Origin: Anisus vortex
Lineage: Eukaryota > Mollusca > Gastropoda > Planorbidae
Direction: 5' to 3'
Assembly (NCBI GenBank): GCA_949126835.1
Contig: OX421506.1
Location: forward strand, 29,804,441-29,868,440
Length of the DNA: 64,000 bases
The notes below the pieces were generated by a model. That model was given only the letters and a program-made list of their open reading frames with translations. It made no database searches and was not told the origin of the DNA. A program made the translations under genes and the position numbers. This document shows, one piece after another, positions 45,889 to 57,760 of the stretch (positions are counted from its first letter, which is position 1; every line of letters starts with the position of its first letter).

Positions 45889-47195
45889 CATAGGTTCTCA
45901 ACGGGGGCTTTTTCGACCCCCCGGGGGGCGGTGAGCAGCTTTAGGGGGCGCTGACGTTCCCGGGGGCGATTGAGGGGGGCGGTGAAGGGCAAGTGGGCGG
46001 TACAAATGTATCTGATATAAAATTTTAACACCAATGCTATTTGAATCGATTAGGTTTTTTTTAAAGTTTAAAAAAAAAAAAATGTGATGTAAACGCTGCT
46101 AAATATTAATCTGCTAATATTAATTATATTTTTATCTCAGTTTTACTGAGATGTTATTTAATGCATTTAAAACGCGAATAAGGTTCTGCCATTATCGTTA
46201 AGCGGAATAGATACGTAGTAATCAAACGAACTGGGTAGTTAATGTAATGTTTGAAAATATACATAGGCCTGTAAATTCTTTAGTAATATAATATCTCTAT
46301 AATTTTCAAATACTTTTTACAGTTTGATCAGTTATAAATTTTAAGCCATTAATTTTTTTATAAAAGAAAAAAAACATTAGAAATATTAGCTCAAATGAAA
46401 CGGGCTCATTATCTCCCTATAAATAAAAAAACTATCTCGATGTAATTTTTTTTTTGTTTGCCAATTTTATAATTTTCTTGATATGTCTTTATGTATGCCT
46501 TTATCGCCTATTTATTGTTCTTATTTTTTGTACTATTTGGCAAAATAAATATTGCTCATTGTTCATTGACGAGGACTACAAGCGATGGCTACTGCACACA
46601 GAAGCGCGTTGGTTAGCAAAAGATGACCGTTTAAATATAATGTATGAGAATTGGATTCGGTGCTCGAGTTTTTTAAAAGCAAATGCGATTCCTTGGGAGA
46701 AAATTAAACAGTTTCTCTAAGTGTGAGTTTGGGCAACAATTTTATATTGCCTTCTTATCAACCTCTTTTGTGGAAAGTGGATTTTATGCTAGTACCATTT
46801 GGTTTTTAAAAAAGAAAAACAAGACAAGCTGCAAATAAGGAAGCGTGGAGACCTAAGGCTTTTGCAAACAAAATTGAAACACATTTAGACAAACTACTAG
46901 CAACACACCAGGCAAACGATTCACATTAATATTGAATTTTTTCTTAAGCCTCTTGTTTAGGTAATTTTTTATTCTAATAATTCGTACAATATGTTTCCTT
47001 TTCATTTTTTTTAAAGACAATAAATAAGCACACAAATCTAGTCGGCCCAAAAAAAAATTGCAGAAACTAAATTGACCCTTTAATTTCCAGATGAGTGGGG
47101 AGAGTTAGCGCAAAAAAAGTTGGGGGGGGGGGGGCGGTGAGCGGGAAAAAAATTGTAAAAGGGGGCGGTGAGCCGAAAAAGGTTGAGAACCTATG
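45889..47195 (+). mobile_element. hAT transposon remnant, 1.3 kb, just upstream of the claudin-like gene
   Basis: Ends CATAGGTTCTCAAC and GGTTGAGAACCTATG, flanked by a perfect 8-bp duplication CTGTAAAC (45881..45888, 47196..47203). The plus strand at about 46560..46720 reads DEDYKRWLLHTEARWLAKDD, and further on GDLRLLQTKLKHI. These match the HTE.RWL and RGDLRL(x)LT blocks of hAT (ZBED/Buster-like) transposases. Stops interrupt. The segment 46110..46440 also occurs in the hAT copies at 21527, 32938, 56906 and 62693. Confidence 0.9.
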
Positions 47196-47539
47196 CTGTA
47201 AACTAATATACGCCCAATTAAGAATGACTGGTTAACTCCTTGAAGCCTAGTTAACGCGCAAAGCTCTACATGTGTGGTCATTTGTTCACATTAGAATACG
47301 ACCGCGGTTAACTGTTACAAGAGGATTTTGCGCGCGGAGAGCAGTACATGAGATAATTTGTTTACATTAGAGTTTTATTGCATGTAGCTCTTATTTCGTA
47401 TTCTAAGATAACGAAATTTAATTTTTCAAAGACCAAATCGACAAGCGTTAAGCTATATTTGCGATAATTTGTTCATAGTAAAATGTGCCTTCCATTAACT
47501 TCCTAGGGACTGGTTTGCAATTATTTTACACACGAGGTT

Positions 47540-47812
47540 TCAACCTAGATATGCCTTGCATCGGCGCTGAATCTTTTCAACCTAGATATGCCTTGCATCG
47601 GCGCTGAATCTTTTCAACCTAGATATGCCTTGCATCGGCGCTGAATCTTTTCAACCTAGATATGCCTTGCATCGGCGCTGAATCTTTTCAACCTAGATAT
47701 GCCTTGCATCGGCGCTAAATCTTTTCAACCTAGATAGGCCTATGCCTTGCATCGGCGCTAAATCTTTTCAACCTAGATATGCCTTGCATCGGCGCTGAAT
47801 CTTTTCAATCTA
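47540..47812. repeat. 37-bp minisatellite, about 7 copies
   Basis: Unit CCTAGATATGCCTTGCATCG plus GCGCTGAATCTTTTCAA; one unit has an 8-bp insertion (TAGGCCTATG), two have GCTAAATC. Unusually GC-rich for the surroundings. Confidence 0.96.
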
Positions 47813-48800
47813 GCACAAAAATAATGAAAATGTTTAGTCTATTTCCCCCCCCCCCTTTTTCCCTCCCCGTTAAATCTATGCGTATAAAATAACACTAATA
47901 CGTCATTCAGATGATGTTAGTTCATAGGAACTGTGAAACAACAGAGTTCGCTAGTTTTCATGGCCACGGCTAGGACGATCCCCGACAACTTTTACTTTCC
48001 TCCGACAACTTTTAGTTAGAAGATGGGTAAAGGATTTTAGTTTTGAAGGAAAGACCAGCTAGTCAAATCTCTTGTAGTACTATTTAAAAGAAGCATAGAG
48101 TTATGAGTATTTAAAACTACAGTTTAATATCTTAAAAAGTGAATTTTTGAACAAACCAATGAATGAAGTACGGAATTAAGACAATACTTGAAAGACATGA
48201 TAACAAAACAACAAACTACGGAACAGCATATAGAGCGATTGCAATAGGCGTGGCTTAGGGTTTTATTGACGTACTTGTGTAAATAGCGGCCATCTTGGTG
48301 ATAATGGCATTAATGGGGAATAAACATTGTTACTTACCATGTGTATTTTAAACCCAAAATAAAAGGAATTAGTTTCCATAAATCTTGATATTCAACTATG
48401 ATAGTAGTCCTTAGTAGTCCATCCACAAAATAAACAAGATTTTAGGCTTTTATAGTTTTTAAATAGCTCTTTTAAAACATTGTAGGGCCTACATTCTGCT
48501 TTATGCTTTACTTTTAGATAGTAAGTTAAATAGGCTAACTTTCGACAATCGACATCTTCAATTAAATATTCTGCACTTACGGAACCTTTTCCATTGATTT
48601 TTAATGGTTTAAATTTTAGCTTTGAATGTTAATTTACATCGCTTGACAGTGTTTTATACATGTTTTACGTTATATTGTTGAAATGATCACATATAAAAAT
48701 AAAACCTTCTTACGGCTTTAGTATTACGGCCCTTATCACCACTAGACAAAGTAAACAAACAGCATGCCCTTTTTATCACGTGAATGCAATCGCTCTATTA
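47813..48800. other. intergenic stretch, nothing recognised
   Basis: A C run near 47844..47855; otherwise AT-rich sequence with no domain-bearing frame or repeat that I can identify. Confidence 0.45.
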
Positions 48801-49025
48801 AATCAGGTATACCTTTCAGACCAATTTTATCTATAGGGAAAGAAAAGCAGCGTTTAAAAGTTTCTCTGGCCACGACATACAATGGGATGTGTGGCCAGTA
48901 CAATAATCTGCTACTTTACTTATACCTAGCTACTGTCAGGTACACATCAGAGCAGGGTAGACGCAGGGACATACCTTTAGACCTTGGAGAAAAATCCTAG
49001 TCTACACCATGTACGACAGATCGAC
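48800..49025 (-). mobile_element. degraded SINE, family 2
   Basis: GACCAATTTTATCTATAGGG, GGCCACGACATACAATGGGA, TGTGTGGCCAGTACAAT, CTACTGTCAGGTACACATCA and GAGAAAAATCCTAGTC follow the family order; the tRNA head is decayed. Confidence 0.65.
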
Positions 49026-49521
49026 CTTAATTAGATTCACCATGGGAAGAAAACAATACAACAACATTAAAATGCTCTTTCTGCAAACACCCAAATAAAA
49101 ACATAGCCCCACAATTTTTTCCACTGCTCAGCACTTCAAAACATATTAAAATTTATTATGTAATATCTACCTTCCCCAAAACACAAAATCATTGAAACAT
49201 AATCATTTATACCGATTATGAACAGTTGTGAAAAGTCTTCACTTTCTTCACCAATGCCAAGATGGCTGATGAGTCAGGATGATGATGATACATATATGAC
49301 AGCGGAGAGATTCATTATAAAGACTGTTTGAGCTTTTTCCATACTGTAATAATCAGTTAATGAACTAGCAACATAAAAAAACAACTCTTTAGACACGTAA
49401 GGATATTAATTCGCTTAGAATTAAGTTAAGTTTCATACAATATTATGAACCATATCTTATACCACTCAACGAGAACCAGCCAAGATGAAGTTTAGGTGAG
49501 GTTGGAGAGACATAGTTTGTA

Positions 49522-49861
49522 CAGGACCGGCTCTAAGGTTTTTGACGCCCTAGGCGAAAACAAATTCTGCCCCCTCATAAAAGTGCCTTCGGCGGGGAGA
49601 AACTGAGTAGTGTTAGGGCATACTTTCCTATTTTCTAAGACAACTTAAATAAAATACCCGTCGCCTTTCATTACCTAGTAATTCGTCTGCCTATTTTAGT
49701 AGCGCGCAGAAGTATTAAAATTTAATTTAGATTATATTTTTTATTTCCCAAATTAAAAAAAAATTCATCAATTAAGCCCCCCCCCCCCCCCCCCCCCCCC
49801 CCGAACAAGTTTTGCGCTCTAGGCAGCCGCCTAGGTTGCCTATATGGATGAGCCGGCCCCT
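49522..49861. mobile_element. TIR element (ACCGGCTC ends) with a C26 run
   Basis: Ends CAGGACCGGCTCTAAGG and GATGAGCCGGCCCCT are inverted; GCGCTCTAGGCAGCCGCCTA near the right end is a typical hAT-like subterminal word. An uninterrupted run of 26 C lies at 49777..49802. No clear target duplication, no ORF. Confidence 0.6.
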
Positions 49862-50749
49862 ATAGATTTAGTCCTTAGACTAATAGTAGACTAAAACATA
49901 ATATAAATGCTACCCGACATGGGTAATCGCAAACACTGAAACTTTTCTAAACATTTTAATAGAAGAAACAAATAGGCAAAGAATATGACCCTTATATTAC
50001 GTCATTGTTGGTAAAGAACATAAAGTTTCCTTGGTTGTTGTAATGTCTTACACCAGATTCTATTCCTGGAAATAGTCAAACACTCACAAATGGTTAATTT
50101 GAAGCTGACAATCAAAAAGAATGCATCGTCATATTTATAATCAGGTGTCACAACCCCTGTTAGTTCCTGAAGCTCCTATTTCTGGAAGATGTCGCAAAGC
50201 TTACAACCTTTGAAGAGAGAAAATATGTTTTTTAAAGGTCAGGGCATTGTAGTGGTTATACGATGCCCGCGTAGGTCGTGCTTGTTAAACTAGAACCGGC
50301 AGCTTTATAAATGGTTAACTTTAGAAAACTAGTATAAGTTCGTGGTAGGCGAAGAGTTAAATTAAAATTCATCATCAAGTGACAAGTCAGCTGACAAATC
50401 CACTTTACAATAAGTGGAAACTTTCCTGAAAAAATTATATACCCCCCCCCCCTCAACTACAACTAACTTTGTAAGTCAGTCAATTTTTTTTTCAACTTTT
50501 TCTACTAAAAAGTTGAACTTTCACATCCGGTCTTATGTCATCATGCCCCCCACTTTGTACAGTATTCGATGGCCTCTTCTATCTTTTACAATAAACCAGT
50601 AGCAAGGCGACCATGACACACACTTACTCACTCACACACACACACACACTCACACATACACAGGCAACCCATTTCATGCCCGGAAAGAAATAGTACTTGT
50701 ATGCATTTGTTCTTGCATGTGGGTGTAAGAAGGGTGTTTGTGTTCATAT

Positions 50750-51050
50750 CTTATTTCATCTTATACATTACAGACGCTCCTTCTATAAAGAAGATTTTTG
50801 CGTCTACGCTCATACGTGGTCCTAGTCTAGTCTTGCATTTTTATTAATGTTCAATATGATGTTAAGTTACTGGTTTTCCTGGTTTGTTCAGGTAACCCAT
50901 TCCATGCCCGAATGCCACTCGGGAAGAAAGAGTACTTATATGCATTTGTTCTCGCATAAGGGACAAGGAAAGTGTTTTTGTCTTTATGTTTATCTGAGCT
51001 TTGCAATAGGTTGTTATTGAGTTTGTATTATGTTTATCTTAGCATTGTAA
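50750..51050 (-). mobile_element. LINE 3' end (YSFFP family)
   Basis: Complement copy with the TTACAGACGCTCCTTCTATA tail and the empty TTAA site. A second, shorter stretch at 50660..50748 (CAGGCAACCCATTTCATGCC onward) repeats its inner part, so two copies lie in tandem, preceded by a CACACA run. Confidence 0.82.
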
Positions 51051-51789
51051 TAGATTGCTAGAGTTGCCATTACGATTTTACTCCACATCAGCAGGGATAC
51101 ATTTGTGCCAGATACACAATCTTCATGCATGCCGTAGCCATCGACAATGTTTCTCTCTACCTAACCAGCGCTATTGGCAAAAAAAATAAAATAATTTTTC
51201 TTATCGTTTTGCCCTCACTCCAAATTTCAAATTTCCTGCATAGCACCATGCAACGTGGTGTACTCATTGTTAGAAATCGTATTTCTATTGATCAGTGGTT
51301 TGGTAATAAAGTGAGTTAATCCCATTGGTCAGTGCGTATGAGGTTGAAATTTTCTTACAGTTATCTACCTTCTCGATGCATATTAAAAGCCAGAATTCGG
51401 GACTCTATCCTGGGTCTAGCCAGGTTTTGAATTCCGTTTTCATTACTGCCCGTGTGACCTAATAATTAACAAATTGATTAAATAATTTATTTTAGACCAA
51501 AGCTATTAGCCCAAGACGCACTACAGGTAGCTACGAGCCACTGGGTTTAGGCTACACTTTATCCATTGTTGCTTTAGAAAATGTTCTTTTTTATGACTTA
51601 AGCCAACGATCCATCTAAAAAAACTGCACTAGTTCGTCTAGCCACGGGACTTTTGTTGTTTAAAAACAAGGTTACTTAAGGCGCTATAGAATTAGAGACG
51701 GGAAAAGTGTGACGGGGGAGGGTTTGGCAGGTTAGGATAACCTTGGTGATGCCATACGGGGCGATTCTGATAGAAAAGAACATTATCTA

Positions 51790-51844
51790 TAAATCTATAT
51801 ATCTATCTATCCATCCATCCATCTATCCATCTATCCATCTATCC

Positions 51845-51917
<73 letters not shown>

Positions 51918-51990
51918 CCTGTCTATTTATATATTTATCTGTCTGTCTGCCTATCCATCTATATATACTATAATACTGCCTTTTTATCTA
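51790..51990. repeat. (CTAT)n microsatellite
   Basis: Nearly pure CTAT units starting with CCAT variants. With the CT run at 52086..52156 it reproduces the arrangement seen downstream of the claudin-like exon 3. Confidence 0.97.
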
Positions 51991-52085
51991 TATACCTATC
52001 TTTTTAACTATCTATATTTCTATTTTCCTAGCTATCTTTCTCTCATTTACTCTATCCATATGTCTATCTAATATTATATATCTAT

Positions 52086-52088
52086 GCA

Positions 52089-52156
<68 letters not shown>
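52086..52156. repeat. (CT)n microsatellite
   Basis: A pure CT run of about 70 bp, directly adjoining the pseudo-exon at 52165..52335. A shorter CT run occupies the same relative place at about 32155..32182. Confidence 0.98.
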
Positions 52157-52159
<3 letters not shown>

Positions 52160-52164
52160 TTTCA

Positions 52165-52335
52165 CAATTACACAGTTTGATACCTTCATCGTGATATCTT
52201 GTTTTCGTAGAACTGTCAAAGTGCCACGCTTTGCAACAGTAGGACGCCCCCTGTCAGACTCGAGAAGAAATAATATAGCCTAAATTCCTAATATCGCGGG
52301 TCGCTAACTTTCTAAAGTCCCCCATGAAAACAGAA
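52165..52335 (-). pseudogene. decayed paralogue of claudin-like exon 3
   Basis: On the minus strand the frame SLTGGVLLLQSVAL, stop, QFYE aligns with SLAGAVFLFLSLAFGQFYA of the intact gene. The stop is TGA at 52218..52216. Upstream the nucleotide match continues (ATATTA..TTTAGGCTAT against CAATATTAGGCTAT) but the frame is broken. Exons 1 and 2 of this copy are not seen up to 64 kb. It is best read as a relic of a duplication of 31.7..32.4 kb. A shortened but functional protein cannot be excluded. Confidence 0.72.
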
Positions 52336-52862
52336 TACAATGCTTACAACTGGAAATACAAGACAATATAAACAACAACCGACGCGGGTTTAAGGTTCGT
52401 TTTAGCGTTAATGCAATTTCATATACTATATTATTATGCCAGTTTATAGATGTAAGGAGATGTATTGAATTCTTATAAACATAAATCACAATAGGCCTAT
52501 TTATTTGCCACATAGTACATACGTACAACCGAGGAAGTCATAGACAAAGACAAAAACTAGAACATTATAACATTAGCATATACTATGGAATAATATCGAA
52601 ATAATAATATTAATAATAATAATAATGATAAATTCATTTTAAGATACGATACCCAATTTATTTATCTATACAATTTACAATAAATAAAAGTAAAATAAAC
52701 AATAACAAAAACACATCAGATATAATAATTAATAAATTAATAAAAACGAGCCAGGCCTATATTCAATCTAAGAATAAGACCCTAAAGATCGTTAATAAGT
52801 ACAATGAATGAATAATGTAAAAAATTCGAATGAATGGTTAAAAGAAACCCACTTCTGTACAT

Positions 52863-53230
52863 ATGGATATTAAAGCTGGTGAAGTGTGTAAACCATCGAC
52901 ACGCTCCCATTATGAGTACACCGGTGGGGAGGAATCAATGTGCACAACAGCCCGTCTTGTCAAGCCCGGTGCCTGGATGTCATATATTCTGAAATTTGTG
53001 CTAAAGGGCGACAGTGCAGGAATACAAGCGTGCCATCACATTAAGGATCTGGGGGTGGGGAAGAAATCCGCAGGTGGGGGAGAAGCATGTCCATGCGACT
53101 GCGGAGACCGTACCATTCAATACACGGCACAAGTGCGTGCCGTTGGGTGGCTACTCTCGTGCAGGATTTTGGTGTGCCCAGCTTGATCCAACCCTTTTCA
53201 AGTTGCGTCCTGGACTTACGATCCGGTAGT
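52863..53230 (+). other. unidentified GC-richer segment with two overlapping open frames
   Basis: Two plus-strand frames are open for 108 and 72 codons (52863..53186 and 53014..53229). The first starts MDIKAGEVCKPSTRSHYEYT; the second ends LDPTLFKLRPGLTIR. I recognise no domain in either. GC content is higher than around it and there are no splice-supported neighbours. It could be a transposon remnant. Not called a gene. Confidence 0.3.
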
Positions 53231-53775
53231 CTCGTCTGGTGATATATAAAATCATAAATAAGATCGTTTAAAAAAGACTGCTTTTTTATTTATAAGAAAT
53301 ATGTTCCAGAATGGACTCCCAAGTGAGGAAAGCTCTGGACAACACATGATATTTACTGTCCAGGTTCCACAAAGTTCCACAAAAAAGAGGGTTGAGGGGA
53401 GAAATAACCGAAACGGCATGATAGTTTATTTAGTCAACATTTTAAGGGAAGTAATCATGTAAGAATAAAGGGTAGAAAAAAATTAAGCGATAATCGGACT
53501 TCCCGAGGTCATTTTTAAAGAATTTAAAATAAAAAATTCTAAAAGGTCATGGAAATAAAAAAAAGTGGTTGTCTCTAGAGCCGTTGTCACCAACAGTTTA
53601 AACATTACCGTAAAATCTCAAGTAAAATTTCGCCAAATTATCAGGTTTTAGAACATATAATATATGAAATGACAAAAAAGCAATCCTTAAACGTTTTCCT
53701 TATTCCCAAATGGAATGGGAACTGGAATTGTTAACCTTTTATGTTAGGCATATTAATGACTCGTTATCATATATA
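53231..53775. other. intergenic stretch, nothing recognised
   Basis: AT-rich, no coding domain, array or TIR element seen. Confidence 0.45.
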
Positions 53776-53778
53776 CCA

Positions 53779-53908
53779 GCTGGTCCTACGGTTAGTTCAC
53801 CGGACTGTTAACCGACACGTAGTGGGTTCTATCCCTGCCGCCGACCAATCCCTGCCTATTGGACCTAGGGGATGTAATAATCTTCTATCTAGAAGGAACG
53901 TCTGTAAA
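53779..53908 (+). mobile_element. tRNA-derived SINE, family 1 (best-preserved copy)
   Basis: A-box-like TGGTCCTACGGTTAG, B-box GGTTCTATCCC, then GCCGCCGACCAATCCCTGCC and a tail AATAATCTTCTATCTAGAAG GAACGTCTGTAA (split here). The tail resembles that of the YSFFP-family LINE. The internal pol III promoter boxes and tRNA-like head define it as a SINE. Confidence 0.88.
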
Positions 53909-54191
53909 AACGTATAAAAACATATAAGAACATATAAAACGTTAAATTAAAATGCAAAACTTGACTCAAACTAAGAATAGGCCTAAGCTAAGGACGCAGT
54001 ATAGAATGAGTTTCTGTAGCGTGTGAGACACGATAAGAATCGACGAAAAACCAGTAATATGCATTGGAGTTAAGAAATTGCCTTTGTAAATCATATAATA
54101 AGATGCTTCTTCATTCACATACCTGATCTGCTGGTGAGGATAGAAGCTACAAACTTCCCGCTAGGTAAAGCACTTCTTTTATGACATGGAA

Positions 54192-54464
54192 CAGGGGTCT
54201 GCAACCTACGGCACGTGTCAAACTTGACACGCAGAGCAATTTTCAATGGCACGCGAAAGAGGAACACCAAAAAAAAAGGCAATTCAAGTGTTTTCTGCAC
54301 CGCAATTGATTGCTAGAACAGGATAAAGCTTAGGCTGTCTGCACGCTGAATAAATTAGAAATCCTACTTTATCATAGTCAGTTTTTTTAGGAGTCTTCCG
54401 CGTGCCATTGAAAATAGTTCTGCGTGCAAAGTCTGGCACGCGTGTCGTAAGTTGGCGACCCCTG
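54192..54464. mobile_element. hAT-type MITE, 273 bp
   Basis: Ends CAGGGGTCTGCAACC and GTTGGCGACCCCTG. It has subterminal GGCACGTGTC and GGCACGCGTGTC words in opposite positions. Flanking octamers do not match, so the copy may be composite. Confidence 0.75.
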
Positions 54465-54634
54465 CTCTATAATCTATATCTGCAATTTAGTTACAGATGC
54501 TGTGGTGATGAAATCACAAAAACACTAGCTAAAGAGAAAAGGTCTATTTAATTTAAAACAAAATAAAAAAATGTGTGTCTCAGAGTTCCTGTACTGTAGT
54601 AATAATACAGAAGGTATTAAACTCTAATTTATAA

Positions 54635-54905
54635 ATACAGCCAAATAACAACCTGTTGCAATGCTCAGATAAACAAAGACAAAAACACTTTCCTCATCCC
54701 TTAAGCGAGAACAAATGCATATAAGTGCTCTTTCTTCCCGAGTGAATGGAATGGGTTGCCTGAACAAACCAGGAATACTAGTAACTTAACAACATTTAAA
54801 ACATTAATAAAGATGCAAGACTAGACTCGGACCACGGATGAGCGTAGGACGCAATAATCTTCTTTATAGAAGAAGTGTTTGTAATATATAGCCTAAGATA
54901 AGAAT
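54635..54905 (+). mobile_element. LINE 3' end (YSFFP family)
   Basis: Decayed coding end ([24 protein letters not shown]) and the tail GCAATAATCTTCTTTATAGA. Confidence 0.82.
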
Positions 54906-55584
54906 AAGAACAATTTTAAAAGGTATTTTCAAATTCAAACCTGCACCGTAAAAAAAAGCCAGTCTGTTTCGATGACATAGTTAAAGGTTAACATCTTTTA
55001 ATTCTGTAGGCATTAAAAAAATTCCGCCTTAGCTTAGTGTCGCTCCACAATACACGCATTTTTTTCAAAATTTTCTATAAGTGGGAGGCTGTGGGATGGG
55101 GGGAGGGGGGGTGAATCTAAAGTAGTCTAGACACGTATCTCCTACGAATTGTCTTTTTTTTTGTTTACTGTAGCACAAAACTGGTTTTTAAATTCTTCGT
55201 TGGCTTAGAGTTAAAATGTAGGCCTAATTAATCATGCTTGTCAAGCTGACAACCCCACTTTAAAATAAATGAAATTCTCATGCTAACAAAACAGAATATT
55301 CACAACCTACACTGCAAGTCACATTTAGTGAACTTTTTGTTTTTACTTACTTGCATTTGCAGTTTTTTGGTGTTGTTGTTTGTGTTGTTATTTAAATAGA
55401 GTAAGGCAGCTCAGTAGTCTCCCTCTACTAGTTTTTTGTTATTTCGCAGTTACCTCCTTCTAATACCTTTATCACATTCTTGTCCTGAATTTCTTGTTTT
55501 GTTTTTTTTCACCCCCAATGAATTCTTGCCCTCTTTTTCACCATCAGTATACGGAGCGTAATAGATATAAGCAGCAGCTTAGCC

Positions 55585-55888
55585 CAAAGACTATAATAAG
55601 ATGGACCGCTGGCTTTAATATTTCTGTTTTTTTGATGACTCGAATTAGGCTACTTCTTTTAGGAATTCCCGATTTCCTTTTGTACTGTGTACTTCAGTTT
55701 TATTTAATCGCTATGATTTCCTCAATGAAAAATTAAAATCAAAATCGAAAGTTGTATACAGCGGGGAACCTTTAGGCAAACGTAGGAGCGTAGAAGTCAT
55801 TTAAGACAGCGTTATTGGATACGCACGAGAAAAAAGAACATATAAGCTCTAAAAATAGAGCAAGCGGTCCATCTGATTGTAGTCTTTG
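55585..55888. mobile_element. palindromic MITE (GACTATAATAAGATGG ends)
   Basis: Left AAAGACTATAATAAGATGGA, right complement with two changes; same family as 15109..15376. Flanking octamers CTTAGCCC and CTTAGCAC match at 7 of 8. Confidence 0.8.
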
Positions 55889-56466
55889 CTTAGCACATGT
55901 AGCTGTTTTTGGTGTCGTATCTAGCAGTATTTCATCATAATTGACATCATTTCTAGTTAGCCATTCTGTTACATAAGCTTATTCGTTAAAGTATTCACGA
56001 ATTATAAATAGGTGTGTTCTAATTTATTTAAAAAAAATAATTACTTAATTCAATCTAAAAATTGAAATACTTCTGTTTGAAAAAATCTTTTTGCACTGAA
56101 GAAAGTTCTCAAAATGTGTTGAGTGTGCTAATTTTATTGTCTTTGTTATTTTCTAATTACAATTTTCAGCGAAGGAGCTCAATTTGATCTAGATCATAGC
56201 ATAGTCATAAACAATCTTAACTTATATGTTACAGAAGTTGCATTTTTAATTTTTAAATAAGGTTTTTAAATGGTTAATCTTCCTGATTTGTCCAAGGCAA
56301 CCTATTTAATACCACGATGCCACTCGGTTAGAAACATAATTTGAATTAATAAGCCCTTACATATATAACAATATATTTTTTATATGATAAAACTTAAAGA
56401 AAATAAATAACAACACTTTTCACCTCCATGATAGCAAGGGTAATGTTTATATATCATATATACAGA

Positions 56467-56680
56467 CAGGGCCCTATTTAGAATTTTGGGCGCCCTGTTC
56501 TAAATTTATGTGGCCTCGCCCTGCCTTTCACATCCCGCAGTAAAGTGTTACATTCTGTAAAATCATACATACCTTTTAGCTTGGTTGGAATTTTAGCGAA
56601 AAAAAAAAATTTTCTGGGATGTTTGGGGCCCCTGTTCCAATAGAGCATGTGGAACATTGTTAAATACGTCAATCTATACA
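56467..56680. mobile_element. TIR-type repeat (GGGCCCTATTTAGAATTTTG family), degraded
   Basis: Shares GTGGCCTCGCCCTGCCTT, CACAT.CC..AGTAAAGTG, TTAGCTTGGTTG and GGGGCCCCTGTTCCAAT.GA with 61220..61546. The ends are less clear here. Confidence 0.65.
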
Positions 56681-56696
56681 GAGTAGGTGTATACAG

Positions 56697-56885
56697 GGCC
56701 GGTGATGCAGCGTTCATCGGTTTCTATGGCCACGGCATATTAGGTGATTGTGTGGCCAGCACTATGCAGAGCCGCCTTTACTTTTACCCCAACTAAGGTC
56801 AGGTACGCTTCAGAGATGGGTAGACTCAGGGGCACCCTCCAGACCCGGTTCACCAGCCGAACGCGCTGCCGCTCGACCGACATGC
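56697..56885 (-). mobile_element. SINE, family 2
   Basis: GGGCCGGTGATGCAGCGTTC, GTGTGGCCAGCACTATGCAG, AACTAAGGTCAGGTACGC and the head GTCGAGCGGCAGCGCGTTCG (minus). The B-box region is partly deleted. Confidence 0.75.
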
Positions 56886-56905
56886 CCCCATACAGTAGGT
56901 TATAA

Positions 56906-57600
56906 CATGGGTCGGCAACCTTTTGCTTATAGTGTGCCAAACTAGGATTTCTAAATCATTCAGCGTGCCAACAGCGTGAAAGTCAAACTGCTCAACTATA
57001 TTATTTTTGTAATACGATTTGTTTAATGTTGTAGCAAGATCAAGACCAAAAATAAAAGTAGCGTTATACAGAAAATCATTAAAGCGTTTTATATTTAATA
57101 ACAAATTAATCTGTTTATTATCACATTTTTAAATATCCATTCATACCTAATACAAAATTTATTTACATAACTTACTCATAAATGGTTAATTATCAACGAT
57201 CAACATTTGAATTTAGTTGTCACGATATAATTCTAGTAATAGCTATATATTCATTTTAGTTTGATCTCAGTATAACTGAGATATCCGATATTAATATTAT
57301 ATTATTACTAGTCGTAAGGCGCAATGAGGAACTAACAAAGCGGAATTGATAAGTAGTAATCATGCAAACTAGGTACCTAATGTAAAGTTTACAAATGTAC
57401 ATATACATTCTTTATTCATATAATATATATATATATAATTTTCAACTATCTTTTATTGTTTGATCATTTTATAGTTATAAATTGTAAGCCATTTATATTT
57501 GTTTAAAATGAAACAAAAAAAAATATATTAGAAATGTTAACGCAAAGAAAACGTGTAAATTATCTCCCATTAATTAAATGATCCAAATTTGATGCTAGTG
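56906..57600 (-). mobile_element. 5' or 3' truncated hAT copy
   Basis: Begins CATGGGTCGGCAACCTTTTG and carries the shared internal segment (TAGTAATCATGCAAACTAGG, TATCTCCCATTAATTAAATG). No second terminus is found. Confidence 0.7.
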
Positions 57601-57760
57601 ATTGGAGACCGACCGAACTTCGGTTTCGGCGCCGTAAATAGGCAAAAAACCTTTTTCGGTTTGGTGACGGTTTCGGCCGAAGTCAAAAGGTTAGTTTTCG
57701 GTTTGCTTACGGTTTCGGCCGAAACTGATATTGACTTTCGGTCGTCAACCGAATATCTAT
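57600..57760. repeat. cluster of TTCGG/CCGAA inverted words
   Basis: GGTTTCGGCCGAA occurs twice as a direct repeat, and each copy is itself partly palindromic. TTCGGT/ACCGAA words recur around it. It is probably the end of a transposon not assigned here. Confidence 0.55.
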
